NCBI GenBank assembly: GCA_045809745.1 | Contig: JBJMXE010000016.1 | Coordinates: forward strand, 1-49,762 | Reading direction: 5' to 3' | DNA from: DATFCK01 sp045809745 | GTDB lineage: Bacteria; Verrucomicrobiota; Verrucomicrobiia; Chthoniobacterales; UBA10450 | Length of the DNA stretch: 49,762 nucleotides | Part shown: positions 35,674 to 44,873 of the stretch, piece after piece | Layout of the letters: each line of letters opens with the position of its first letter | Numbering within the stretch: position 1 is the first letter of the stretch | Position numbers and translations under genes: made by a program | The notes under the pieces: generated by a model | What the model was told of the DNA's origin: nothing | Databases searched by the model: none | Seen by the model: only the letters and a program-made list of their open reading frames with translations

Positions 35674-38600
35674 TTAGAAACCGACGCCGACCTTCGATTT
35701 AGCTATGTTAACGTCCGAGCCGCTGACCGAGCCGTTTGCATCCACGTCACGTCGGAAGTTCCCTTGCGAGACAGAAGCCCCGACCGAACCTTTGACCAGA
35801 TTCACGTCGGAACCGCTAACATTGCCGTTAGCATCAACGTCGCCGACCAACACGTCCATACGCGCTGCCACCGGACCGAATACGTTACCGGAGGTGTCGC
35901 GAACATTGCTGAGAGTCACACCCAGGTGCTGTTTGTTCGTCACACCTTCCAGGTTTACCACAACCTCGTTGGGATTACCTGCGACGCTAGGATTCGCGCC
36001 GCCGCCGGGCGCAATCGCTACCGAACCAGTGCCTTGAACCGATGCAGTGCCGGGGTTCCCTACCGGCCGATCGAAGGTATAGACCAACGTGTAGCTGCCG
36101 TTTGGACCTGGCGTTCTGCATTCGACACCAGCGGTGCCGTTGAGTGGTAAGGAAATATCGAATGTCCCGGCACCGCCATGGGTCTTCCGTGAAACGACTC
36201 CCGGAGCTGGAAGAGTTGCCGCGGTGGCTGCTTCAGCGTTCACAAACCCGAAGCCGTCCAGCGGCGAATATCCTTTTCCGACTTTGTTCGTTAGGCGTCC
36301 GCTAAACGGATAGTCGGTGGTCCCGTCGGAGATAACGCCGTTGAACGTCATCCCTGGCTGAACGTCGGGCATATCGGCGTATTCCGGAATCAGCACCCCG
36401 CTGCCCAGGATGTCGGCCGAATAGGTGTTAGGCTGGCCGAACACTGGATTCGCGATCGTCATTCCCTGTGGACTGGTCGCGTCCTGCTGTTGCAGACGGC
36501 CGGCGTTGAAGCGGAACACCTTGCCGGCGGTGAAGTTGTTATGCGGGAAGGCCAGATTCAGCGTCCATTCATGCGCGGTCGTGTTGCCGGGCGATGGATT
36601 CGACGGTAGCGGCGCCGGATTGCTCCGGGTATGCGTCACGTCGGACGGCGTTAAACCGGTTAGGTTGCCGGTTAGGAAAGTCGACGTAAACACCATGCCG
36701 GGCGTGTATTTGTACAGTGCGGCATTCATGAAGTCAGCGGGCATGAAGCCGCTGAAATTTCCGCCGGTCGGATTGCCACCGGTTTGCGGAGTGGCTTCGG
36801 GATTGAAGTTTAGCGACTTGAGGAACCCCGGACCGGTGTAACCGACCGACCACGAGTTGGGGTCGTTAGCGCCGGTGTTGGTATTGGCGCTATTGTCGCT
36901 GCTCACCGTGATCGAGACCGTTCCGCCGTTCGTTGCGGTCGCGGTCCCACTCACAAAGTAGGGATCGAGATCGTGCGGAAACGTATTGAGCTGCATGATC
37001 GTTTTCACCTGCTGCGGGGTCAGACTGCCAGGCCCGCCATGAGCTTGCAGAACCAAAGCCGCGATCGCCGCCGAGTGAGGTGAAGCCGCGCTTGTTCCGT
37101 AGAAGTTGGGGAACGTGTCCGGATCAAACGGATAATCGTTGCCGGGTCCGAGCGGGAAGAAGGTATTGTTCTCGCCATCGGCCGCCGCGATGTCCGGTTT
37201 GAGGCGGATTTGCGGAGTAGCGAGACGATTGTTGTTCGTGTCGAAGTAAATGGCGACCGGCCCCGGCGAGGTGAAGTCCTCCGGCAGATTCGGCCGAAAC
37301 ACTGCATAAGCCGCGACGCTATTGGCCCCGGCCGCGGCGCTATGCCCAAAGGTCACCGGCGTAAGGTAATTGTTGTATTCGGCAGGTCCCACTCCGGTCA
37401 GACCGTTACCGAAGAAAACGTACTTCAGTTGATCCGCCGCCACTGCCGGTGCAGTCGTGTTCGAGCGGCTAATCACCATTTGGACTTGGCTGAATCCTTG
37501 CGAATTGAAGTCCGGAGTCCAAAGCTCATACGGCCGGTTATTTACAAAGTTATTGGTTGAGATCGCTTCGATGAACGCGCCATTCGTATCGAAGAAAAGG
37601 AGATTAAAGTCCTGTGTGATCCCGGACACATTGGTCGCATTGTTAAGTTTGATGTGAAACGGCCCCTGAGTGTAAACCGGGGGCTGCTGACCAAATGGAT
37701 GGACCGTGATGGTGAAGGTATCCGTCGTAGGCGCAAAAAAGAACACGGTTTCGTCAACCCCTGTATCCTGGTCGACCCACACTTTGCCATGTGAATCGGT
37801 GATGCGAACGATGGCGTCAAAGTTGTCGGTAGGCAGCGATGGCGTGGCGTTCTCCGTAATCACGTAGAGCTTGCCAGCGATGAATGGGAACGGACCGAAG
37901 CTTACTTCCGATCCGGCCGTGCTGGTGCCGTTGCCTTCGAAAATCGGCGGCTCGATCAAATTCGGCGCGGAAGTATCATAGGGATCGTTCCACTGGAATA
38001 CCGCTGCCTGAGGATCGCTGGCGGTATTGATAGTCTGAGCAACATCGACGCCGTTAGGATTGAAGTTGTGAAATCCGCCGGCATAGAGCGCCGGGTCGAC
38101 CCCCGTTAGGTTGATGTTCGTTCCGGCCAGCGCCGAATTGGTTCCTGCGGTTACGCCATTTCCATTGGCTACGGGCCGAAAGACAGAAGAATAACCGTCC
38201 GTGCCCCAGTTGTTAGCTGCCGAAGAACAATAGGTGACACCGGCGTTAACCACGTCGATAACACCCTGCGCCACGATACCGTCCTGAAACATCGGCTCGT
38301 CGAGATACGAGACGTCGTCGCACACGACATCTCCTTTGAATCCTTGCTGCGTCGCATCCGGGTAAGTGAATCCGGGGAGCCCGCCTAACGCTCGGATGTT
38401 GTTGGCAAACCCGACCTCGCCCACGTCCGCGGTAGCGAATCCGATTCGAGCTTTCGGCGCAATATCATGGACAATCTGGCACATGCCGCGGCCTTCGTTA
38501 GTCGCATTCGGCGGACTGCTGAAATCCTGTAGGACCACCACGGGTTGAGAATTAACGGTGTTGCCTGTGCCCGGGAGATCCCCACTGGCGGTGTCCGCTT

Positions 38601-39330
38601 CCGCCGTGGTGAATCCTCCTTCTTCACTCGGCTGTGAGTTGAAGCTGTCGGACATCACGCCGATCGACATCCCGGATCCATCCCAGTTTTTTGGCGCGTT
38701 GGCGTTATACAGAGTGTCGATCCGGTTGATGCGATGCAGATGAACGCCTTGTGATGTGACCGCGCCCACGTTGTGGATGGGGCGCAGCTGTAAAATAACC
38801 GACCGCACCCCGCTGAACTGAGCGACGGCCGGGGCATCATCCAACGTGATGTAGGCTTCGAGCACGCCGTGCCCCGCATATTTTGCGTCAATATGCTGAA
38901 CATCCAGCGTGGGAAACCGAGCCTGAAGGGCGGCCAGAAATGTTTCGAACGCTTGCCGACCGTCCGGCATGATGTCAACGAGGTACTTGCCGGTCGTTGT
39001 TTGGCTGAGCGCAGCCTGGGCGAACTTGTTCGCCTGTTTCGCGACGGACGCTTTGTAGGTATCGAACGTCTGCGTTGGCGCGAGCGATGAGGTCGTCTTT
39101 GCTCCCGATTTTTTCGGGGCGGCAGAGGTCGTTGCCACAGCGGTTTGACTAACCGGAGCGGCGGTGATTACCCCCTTTTGGATGAGGTTATTCTCGACCA
39201 ATTTGTCGAGGCCGTTAGCCAAATTTTGCGGAACTGGTTTAGCGAAGGTGAATGACGGTGCGGCGGTTAACGCGACGACGCCGAGGCAGAGGGGTAGAAG
39301 TCGAGTGTGCATAGGTGTGGAGGAGTTCAT
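35674..39330 (-). CDS. Secreted subtilase-like (S8/S53-related) protein with dockerin-like tail, Glu at the His position
   Basis: 1218 residues. The signal peptide ends about TFA-KP (28-32). A pro-region (about 33-200) precedes the catalytic core. Visible S8-type landmarks are SGMSIGVMSDSF (Asp228), CSSAANNWG (oxyanion Asn373 or 374) and NFYGTSAASPHSAAIAALVLQ (Ser747). The block where S8 enzymes have HGTxVAG reads NEGRGMCQIVHDIAPKA, with Glu279 in place of the catalytic His. That recalls the Ser-Glu-Asp chemistry of sedolisins (S53), or a non-catalytic protein. A PPC-like insert is at about 470-570 (GKLYVITENA, TFTITVHPFG). The C-terminus is the shared cassette (SRKTHGGAGTFDISLPL) plus the dockerin-like tail (GDVDANGNVSGSDVN, DVDANGSVSGSDVN). 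It may process the neighbouring propeller proteins or surface polymers. Confidence 0.85.
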   Translation of the reverse strand: MNSSTPMHTRLLPLCLGVVALTAAPSFTFAKPVPQNLANGLDKLVENNLIQKGVITAAPVSQTAVATTSAAPKKSGAKTTSSLAPTQTFDTYKASVAKQANKFAQAALSQTTTGKYLVDIMPDGRQAFETFLAALQARFPTLDVQHIDAKYAGHGVLEAYITLDDAPAVAQFSGVRSVILQLRPIHNVGAVTSQGVHLHRINRIDTLYNANAPKNWDGSGMSIGVMSDSFNSQPSEEGGFTTAEADTASGDLPGTGNTVNSQPVVVLQDFSSPPNATNEGRGMCQIVHDIAPKARIGFATADVGEVGFANNIRALGGLPGFTYPDATQQGFKGDVVCDDVSYLDEPMFQDGIVAQGVIDVVNAGVTYCSSAANNWGTDGYSSVFRPVANGNGVTAGTNSALAGTNINLTGVDPALYAGGFHNFNPNGVDVAQTINTASDPQAAVFQWNDPYDTSAPNLIEPPIFEGNGTSTAGSEVSFGPFPFIAGKLYVITENATPSLPTDNFDAIVRITDSHGKVWVDQDTGVDETVFFFAPTTDTFTITVHPFGQQPPVYTQGPFHIKLNNATNVSGITQDFNLLFFDTNGAFIEAISTNNFVNNRPYELWTPDFNSQGFSQVQMVISRSNTTAPAVAADQLKYVFFGNGLTGVGPAEYNNYLTPVTFGHSAAAGANSVAAYAVFRPNLPEDFTSPGPVAIYFDTNNNRLATPQIRLKPDIAAADGENNTFFPLGPGNDYPFDPDTFPNFYGTSAASPHSAAIAALVLQAHGGPGSLTPQQVKTIMQLNTFPHDLDPYFVSGTATATNGGTVSITVSSDNSANTNTGANDPNSWSVGYTGPGFLKSLNFNPEATPQTGGNPTGGNFSGFMPADFMNAALYKYTPGMVFTSTFLTGNLTGLTPSDVTHTRSNPAPLPSNPSPGNTTAHEWTLNLAFPHNNFTAGKVFRFNAGRLQQQDATSPQGMTIANPVFGQPNTYSADILGSGVLIPEYADMPDVQPGMTFNGVISDGTTDYPFSGRLTNKVGKGYSPLDGFGFVNAEAATAATLPAPGVVSRKTHGGAGTFDISLPLNGTAGVECRTPGPNGSYTLVYTFDRPVGNPGTASVQGTGSVAIAPGGGANPSVAGNPNEVVVNLEGVTNKQHLGVTLSNVRDTSGNVFGPVAARMDVLVGDVDANGNVSGSDVNLVKGSVGASVSQGNFRRDVDANGSVSGSDVNIAKSKVGVGF

Positions 39331-39474
39331 GGGGGGAGATGAACGCGACTAACAGGTGGGGGGGTTGATGGGTAAAGCTAAGCGTTAGATAAAAGGCAAC
39401 GGGCATAAAAATGCAACTACTTTTTTATCGGAAAAACTAAAGTTGTGGGTGCGGCAGTGAAACAGCCGCGGCGG
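39331..39474. other. AT-richer upstream region of the subtilase-like gene
   Basis: It contains GATAAAA (39389) and a TTTTTTATCG (39421) flank, the only AT-rich stretch nearby. It may hold the promoter of the 35674-39330 gene, although no ATTAC-N6-GTAAT palindrome is present. Confidence 0.3.
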
Positions 39475-39855
39475 TTAGGCGCCCCGAGCCGCCAACACCC
39501 AGCACCGGAGCACTCCCCAAATCGCTTGAGGAGCAGAACTTATCGGACGTGCTGTCTTAATCTTGTCCACCACTCGCGCCAATGGCGTGCGGGATTTGAC
39601 CGGCATCGCCTCCATTAGCTGGCTCGGCGGAGTTACTCGCCGAAAATGTCCGTGCGGACGTCCCGATCGGTTGATGCGTGAGCGATTGCGATTGAATTCC
39701 ACTCGAGCGTTCACAAGCACTGGCGAATAGGTCGCTGGTGTTGGTTCGGGGGCATCTGCATCCGCTTCATCCGTTTTGCACCGCCGTTTCGGCTTCAACG
39801 GGGTTAGCGGAAGGCGTGGCGAATGGGTCGGGGAGGTGTGCTCTTCAGAATTCAT
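39475..39855 (-). CDS. Hypothetical basic protein, doubtful
   Basis: 126 codons from an ATG at 39855 that has AAGGGA 4 nt upstream; the frame opens six codons earlier. The product is Pro/Ser/Thr-rich and strongly basic (SPRLPLTPLKPKRRCKTDEAD, NRNRSRINRSGRPHGHFRR). It has no signal peptide and no family I recognise. It lies alone between the export cluster and ileS. The GTTAGGC copy at 39474-39480 covers its stop codon. The ribosome site is its only support, and it may be a spurious frame. Confidence 0.3.
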   Translation of the reverse strand: MNSEEHTSPTHSPRLPLTPLKPKRRCKTDEADADAPEPTPATYSPVLVNARVEFNRNRSRINRSGRPHGHFRRVTPPSQLMEAMPVKSRTPLARVVDKIKTARPISSAPQAIWGVLRCWVLAARGA

Positions 39856-39998
39856 GTGTCCCTTAAATTTCATATAGTTCGGGACGGGAACCTTCGGCGG
39901 GTGTATGCCGCTGACTGTTCCCTGGAATTTGCAGCTCCTGTGGCGCTTCAGGTTCCGTTGCGTTGCGCACAGCCGGGTGGTAGCGTCGCGCGCCCCGG

Positions 39999-42803
39999 AT
40001 GAGCCAGAATTACAAAGACACTCTTAACCTGCCTCGAACCGATTTCCCGATGAAGGCGAATCTTCCGCAGCGGGAGCCGGAAATCCTCAAGACGTGGGAG
40101 GAAACCCGAGTCTACCAGCAGATTCAGAAAGCGCGGGCCGGCAAAGAGTTGTTCGTCCTGCATGACGGCCCGCCGTTTGCGAATGGCGACGTGCACATGG
40201 GGACCGCGCTTAACAAAATCCTAAAAGATTTTGTGGTGAAATCTCAGAGCATGCTGGGTAAACGGGCGCCTTATGTGCCGGGGTGGGACTGTCACGGCCT
40301 GCCCATTGAATACAAGGTGGTGAAGGAATCGCGCGGTTTGTCGCCGCTGGAGGTACGCCAGAAGTCCGAAGCGTTCGCGCGCAAATACATCGATCTTCAG
40401 CGCACACAATTCAAACGGTTGGGCGTTTTGGGTGATTGGGAGAACCCTTACCTAACGATGAACCCGCGGTACGAGGCGGTCATCCTCCGCGTGTTCGCTG
40501 AGTTCGTAGAGAAAGGATTGGTCTACCAGTCGCAGAAGCCGGTGTTCTGGAGCACCGGAGCCCAAACCGCATTGGCTGAAGCAGAAGTCGAATACCAGGA
40601 ACGCGACGACACCGCGGTGTTCGTGAAGTTTCCAATCACGACCGGCGAATTGGCAGGCAAGGCAAGCATCGCGATATGGACGACCACACCGTGGACGTTA
40701 CCGGCAAATCTGGCGATCGCGGTTGACCCTGACGAGGTCTACGTCCTCCAGGAATTTCAACGTGCGGGAGAAGCTTCAAGCGGCCAATCTGAATTACTGG
40801 TGCTGGCGGACAAATTAGTTCCGCAATTTAGTTCGGCCACGAAGCTGGATCCGACCGGCGAGCCATCGCAGACGTTTCCCGGTCGTCAGCTGGAGGGCAT
40901 ACGCGCTCATCACCCGTTTCTCGATCGCGAGGCCATAGTCATGACCGCGGACTTCGTAACCATGGATACCGGCACTGGCGCGGTGCATATCGCGCCCGGA
41001 CATGGCGAAGACGATTACAATCTTGGACGCGCTCGAAAGCTGCCCATCCTGTCGCCGGTTGACGATCATGGTCGCCTAACGGAAGAAGCACAGGTCCCGC
41101 ATCTTACCGGCAAATATGTGTTCGATGCGAACAAGGACATCGTGGAACTGCTCCGCGAGCGAGGCGCCCTATTGGCCGCGCAGACGTTTCATCATTCCTA
41201 TCCGTATTGCTGGCGTTCGAAAACACCGATCATCTTCCGGAACGTGGAGCAGTTTTTCATCAGCATCGATCGCCTTCGCGACAAAGCCTTACAAACGATT
41301 CACGAACAGGTGCGCTGGGTGCCGGCCTGGGGTGAGAATCGTATTGCGGGAACGGTTGAATCGCGGCCCGACTGGGTTATTTCGCGCCAGCGCAGCTGGG
41401 GTGTGCCGCTTCCGGTGTTCTATTCCGCTGAAGGCAAGGCGATCCTCGATGCAAATGCAATTCGCCGGTTAGCGGATCTGGTTGCGGAGCATGGCTCCAA
41501 CATATGGTTCGAGCTCACCGACCAAGAACTGGCGCAGAAGGTCGGCCTGCCCGCCGGAACAACTAAACGCAACGACACAATCGACGTGTGGATCGACAGC
41601 GGCGTCTCGCACGAAGCAGTGGTGAAAGAGCGGATGGGCGTTGAACAAGCGGACATGTACCTGGAAGCGACTGATCAGCACCGTGGCTGGTTTCAATCGT
41701 CGCTGATGACCAGTGTAGCCCTGAACGAACGTGCCCCTTACAAGATCTGTGTCACCCACGGTTTTGTAGTTGATGTCGATGGGAAGAAGATTTCGAAGTC
41801 CAGCACCTACGATAAACCGATGGATGCAGGACACTTCGTGAACCGGTATGGCGCCGATCTTGTTAGGCTATGGGCCAGCAGTATCAACTACACCGATGAC
41901 GTGCCGTTCTCGGAGGAGATCTTTACCCGCCTCGGAGATACCTATCGGCGAATACGGAACACCCTCCGGATTCTGCTGGGCAACCTCTATGATTATTCAT
42001 CTGCTGTGGCTGGCGGCGCGGACGCCGACTTCTCGCGGGGGGAGGGAACCAAGGCACCGCGGTCAGCGCCCCCGGCTACAACTTTGGTGGACCGGTGGAT
42101 CCTGGAGCGGCTCGACGATGTGGTGCGAGAGTGTCGCGCGGCTTATGAGGCTTTCGAATATCACAAGGTTTACCACACGATTAACCAATTCTGCGCCGTC
42201 GACCTAAGCAGTCTCTATATAGATATCACCAAGGATCGAATGTATTGCGATGCCCCGGACTCCCAGCGCCGCCGGGCTAGTCAGGCAGTAATGCACGAGA
42301 TTTTCGGGACCTTGTGCCGATTGTTGGCCCCAATCACTGTTTTTACGGCCGACGAAGCATGGCGCCATGCTGATGGCGGCGCTTCGGTTCATCTCCAGGA
42401 ATTCCCGCAGACCCAGAACCGCGGCACGGAAGCAGTCCAACTGGTCGACGAACTTTTGAAGCTGCGAGCAGTGATCGGGCAGGCAATCGAGCAGGCACGG
42501 CAGGAGAAACTAATCGGCAATGCGCTGGAAGCCGCAGTCGTGTTGAAGTCGAATAGTGATGTTACCACGAAAGTGAGCCGCGAAGAGTTGGAGGAGTTTT
42601 TTATCTTGAGCGACCTGACCGTAGAACAAAGCAAAGACGCTGGCGCCTCGGTGACGAAAACCGGTTTCGCTCGCTGCTCGCGTTGCTGGCGGCACCGGGC
42701 GGCAGTCGGCCAAAGTGCATCCCACCCCGAATTGTGTGACCGATGTGAAGAAGTAGTCTTCAACAAAGCGGCAATGGAGGGGCGAGCTCCCGCGAGCGCG
42801 TAA
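39999..42803 (+). CDS. ileS: Isoleucine--tRNA ligase
   Basis: 934 residues, matching the usual length of bacterial IleRS. It charges tRNA-Ile with isoleucine in the cytoplasm and edits valine. The class I HIGH motif appears as GDVHMGTALNK (about 66-76) in the diagnostic context HDGPPFANG, followed by PYVPGWDCHGLPIE. The CP1 editing domain lies at about 190-400 (TTTPWTLPANLAIAV; TGTGAVHIAPGHGEDD). The KMSKS loop is DGKKISKSS (about 592-600). The C-terminus keeps the zinc knuckle CSRCW...CDRC (about 892-916). The ATG at 39999 lacks a Shine-Dalgarno. lspA follows 34 nt later, a conserved pair in many bacteria. I see no T-box leader. Confidence 0.97.
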   Translation: MSQNYKDTLNLPRTDFPMKANLPQREPEILKTWEETRVYQQIQKARAGKELFVLHDGPPFANGDVHMGTALNKILKDFVVKSQSMLGKRAPYVPGWDCHGLPIEYKVVKESRGLSPLEVRQKSEAFARKYIDLQRTQFKRLGVLGDWENPYLTMNPRYEAVILRVFAEFVEKGLVYQSQKPVFWSTGAQTALAEAEVEYQERDDTAVFVKFPITTGELAGKASIAIWTTTPWTLPANLAIAVDPDEVYVLQEFQRAGEASSGQSELLVLADKLVPQFSSATKLDPTGEPSQTFPGRQLEGIRAHHPFLDREAIVMTADFVTMDTGTGAVHIAPGHGEDDYNLGRARKLPILSPVDDHGRLTEEAQVPHLTGKYVFDANKDIVELLRERGALLAAQTFHHSYPYCWRSKTPIIFRNVEQFFISIDRLRDKALQTIHEQVRWVPAWGENRIAGTVESRPDWVISRQRSWGVPLPVFYSAEGKAILDANAIRRLADLVAEHGSNIWFELTDQELAQKVGLPAGTTKRNDTIDVWIDSGVSHEAVVKERMGVEQADMYLEATDQHRGWFQSSLMTSVALNERAPYKICVTHGFVVDVDGKKISKSSTYDKPMDAGHFVNRYGADLVRLWASSINYTDDVPFSEEIFTRLGDTYRRIRNTLRILLGNLYDYSSAVAGGADADFSRGEGTKAPRSAPPATTLVDRWILERLDDVVRECRAAYEAFEYHKVYHTINQFCAVDLSSLYIDITKDRMYCDAPDSQRRRASQAVMHEIFGTLCRLLAPITVFTADEAWRHADGGASVHLQEFPQTQNRGTEAVQLVDELLKLRAVIGQAIEQARQEKLIGNALEAAVVLKSNSDVTTKVSREELEEFFILSDLTVEQSKDAGASVTKTGFARCSRCWRHRAAVGQSASHPELCDRCEEVVFNKAAMEGRAPASA

Positions 42804-42837
42804 TGGGTTCAATCCTCCCGGTCGTTATGCCGGTCAT

Positions 42838-43347
42838 ATGCGGCTCAACCGCCGAACTGCCATGAAGTACATTTTCTTCCTATCACTGCCACTCTATGCC
42901 GCGGACCAGTGGACTAAGCATTTGGTGACGCAGTATGTGAGTTCCGAAGAGGTGCGGCCCGTAATCGCGGATTTTTTCTCGCTGGTTAACGTCACCAATA
43001 CCGGCGCGGCGTTCGGCTCGTTCAAGAACAACAACACGTTCTTTGTGGTGCTCTCAATTCTCGCTCTGCTCGTCGTGGTGACATTGCTGGTCCGGCACCG
43101 GGCGCGCGACGTATGGCGCGATATATCGTTAGGCCTTCTGCTCGCGGGAATCTTGGGAAACCTTACTGACCGGTTAGTCCATGGCCATGTTATCGATTTC
43201 CTGCTGTTCAATCTGCATGTTCCGAAAGCGGACCCGTGGCCGGCATTCAATGTGGCAGACTCCTGCATCTGCGTCGCTGTTGTGTGTTTTGTCATCCATT
43301 CCTTCGTCGAGAAGAAACCGCCCGCGGAGGCGGTCGAGGCTGTGTAG
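42838..43347 (+). CDS. lspA: Lipoprotein signal peptidase (signal peptidase II)
   Basis: 169 residues, normal length. An inner-membrane aspartyl protease that cleaves prolipoprotein signal peptides after lipidation, needed by the lipoproteins encoded at 11.8-13.4 kb. Four hydrophobic helices are visible: about 9-22 (YIFFLSLPLYAADQW), 62-79 (FFVVLSILALLVVVTLLV), 90-108 (ISLGLLLAGILGNLTDRL) and 136-154. Conserved blocks are NTGAAFG, GNLTDRLVHGHVIDF (first catalytic Asp) and FNVADSCI (second catalytic Asp). An in-frame ATG at 42862 (MKYIFFL) could be the true start. It is cotranscribed with ileS. Confidence 0.95.
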   Translation: MRLNRRTAMKYIFFLSLPLYAADQWTKHLVTQYVSSEEVRPVIADFFSLVNVTNTGAAFGSFKNNNTFFVVLSILALLVVVTLLVRHRARDVWRDISLGLLLAGILGNLTDRLVHGHVIDFLLFNLHVPKADPWPAFNVADSCICVAVVCFVIHSFVEKKPPAEAVEAV

Positions 43348-43400
43348 CAGGCCATACAGGTTGCGGGTTTTGCGCAAACGCCGACCACGACCCGTAGCTA

Positions 43401-43488
43401 TGTCATCCCCAGCGCAGTCGAGGGACCTCTCAACTGCGGGTTGCGTCACACCAGTGGGCGAGGTCCTTCGACTTCGCTCAGAATGACA
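43401..43488. repeat. REP-like inverted repeat between convergent lspA and cax
   Basis: Two 29-nt arms (43401-43429 and 43460-43488) are inverted copies with five mismatches, separated by 30 nt. The right arm read on the minus strand starts TGTCATTCTGAGCG and ends AAGGACCTC, a word I recall as a dispersed intergenic element in many environmental bacterial genomes. Between two convergent genes it can fold into a long hairpin and may act as a bidirectional terminator. Confidence 0.75.
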
Positions 43489-43563
43489 ACTCTTTCCGCT
43501 TCGCTTCGGCTCAGCTGGTTTGTCGGAACTTGTTTCCAAGCGCGCCGACCATACCTGTGATCC

Positions 43564-44655
43564 TCAGTGCACCACCGTCTCCGGTAAGTACAAAAACAGA
43601 ATTCCCAGGATTACATAAAGCGAGAGAAGCTGTACGCCTTCGATCCAATTGGTCTCACCGTCCCCGCTGATTTGAAAGAGTATGTAGACCGACGCCACAA
43701 TTGCGAAGACCTCCGGCCGGCTGAATTCCAGATCCATCGGATGGCCTAAGGCATAGGAGAGGAACACCAGCAGGGGCGCGACAAACAATGCGACCTGAAG
43801 ACTCGAGCCAATTGCGATTCCAACGCTGAGATCCATTTGATTTTTCAGCGCCATCAAAATGGCGGTCGAGTGCTCGGCCGCATTACCAACGATCGCCACC
43901 ACGATCACTCCAACGAAAATTTCCGTGACCCCAAACGAGCTCCGGACATTTTCAATCGTGCCCACGAGGAACTCGGACAGCAGCGCGATCAACACAGTCG
44001 CTATACATAGAATCGTAACGGCGCGACCGATCGGCCAGTTTGCAGGCGTGTCGTGCGGCTCGGGATTCGCACCTTTAAAGAAGTGCCGGTGGGTTTTGAG
44101 CGAAAAACCCAGCACGCAAAAATAAGTAAGAAATAGAACAATGGCGATAGCCAGCGACAAGTCGCGTTCAGCCGCAGGGCTCCAGCCGCCGGGAGCGCGC
44201 TCGGCTGTCATGTGGAAAACCGTTGGGATGATTAATGCGATCGCGGCCAGGGAGAGACTGATTGCAGACGTGCGCGCGCCAGTGCCGTTGAATTTTTGCT
44301 CGCTGTACTTTGTGCCGCCGCAAAGGATCGAAAGGCCTAAAACAAGCAGGATGTTGCCGATGATTGACCCGGCGATTGATGCCTTTACGACGTTGGTTAG
44401 GCCTCGCGAAAGCGCTATTGCGGCAATGATCAATTCGGCTGCGTTTCCAAATGTGGCATTCAGAAGGCCGCCAACTCCTGCGCCCATTCGACCGGCAAGC
44501 GCTTCGGTGGCATGGCCCATCCAGCCAGCCAGCGGAATGATGGCGATGCCGGAACAGATAAACAATGCGGTGGCTGAAGAGTTCGGCCAGAACCGGAGGG
44601 CGATCGCAACCGGAACAAACACCAGCAGCCAGTTCACCGATGGTTTGAGGCTCAC
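43564..44655 (-). CDS. cax: Calcium/proton exchanger (CaCA family)
   Basis: 363 residues from a GTG at 44655. An inner-membrane antiporter that exports Ca2+ (or other divalent cations) in exchange for H+. About ten to eleven hydrophobic helices are visible. The two family-defining alpha-repeats are present: GGLLNATFGNAAELIIAAIAL (about 62-82) and VAIVGNAAEHSTAILMALKN (about 252-271), each with the GNAAE motif whose Glu is needed for transport. A cytosolic loop with basic/polar residues (KTHRHFFKGANPEPHDTPANW, about 187-207) splits the halves. It is convergent with lspA. Calcium export might matter to a cell that displays calcium-binding dockerins, but that link is speculative. Confidence 0.93.
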   Translation of the reverse strand: MSLKPSVNWLLVFVPVAIALRFWPNSSATALFICSGIAIIPLAGWMGHATEALAGRMGAGVGGLLNATFGNAAELIIAAIALSRGLTNVVKASIAGSIIGNILLVLGLSILCGGTKYSEQKFNGTGARTSAISLSLAAIALIIPTVFHMTAERAPGGWSPAAERDLSLAIAIVLFLTYFCVLGFSLKTHRHFFKGANPEPHDTPANWPIGRAVTILCIATVLIALLSEFLVGTIENVRSSFGVTEIFVGVIVVAIVGNAAEHSTAILMALKNQMDLSVGIAIGSSLQVALFVAPLLVFLSYALGHPMDLEFSRPEVFAIVASVYILFQISGDGETNWIEGVQLLSLYVILGILFLYLPETVVH

Positions 44656-44873
44656 AAGCGCAGATCATGGAGGGTTTCTCCGGTTTTGCCACGCTTTCCG
44701 AACACACAAATGAGCGCGTCGGGCGCCATTGTTAGCAACGCCCTCGGACATCGCGTTCCACCTTTGGCGCGATGTCACAACTATCCGCTGTGGTCCGGCA
44801 CATATTAAACACCGATTCTCCGGCTCAGCGAAAGTAGTGCGACGTTCGGAGACCGCCGCTACATTAGAAAGCG

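Noticed and set aside
43174..43539. Minus-strand 121-codon frame over the REP-like repeat
   Set aside because: It overlaps lspA antisense and translates the inverted repeat (SERSRRTS-type residues), a common false gene at such repeats.
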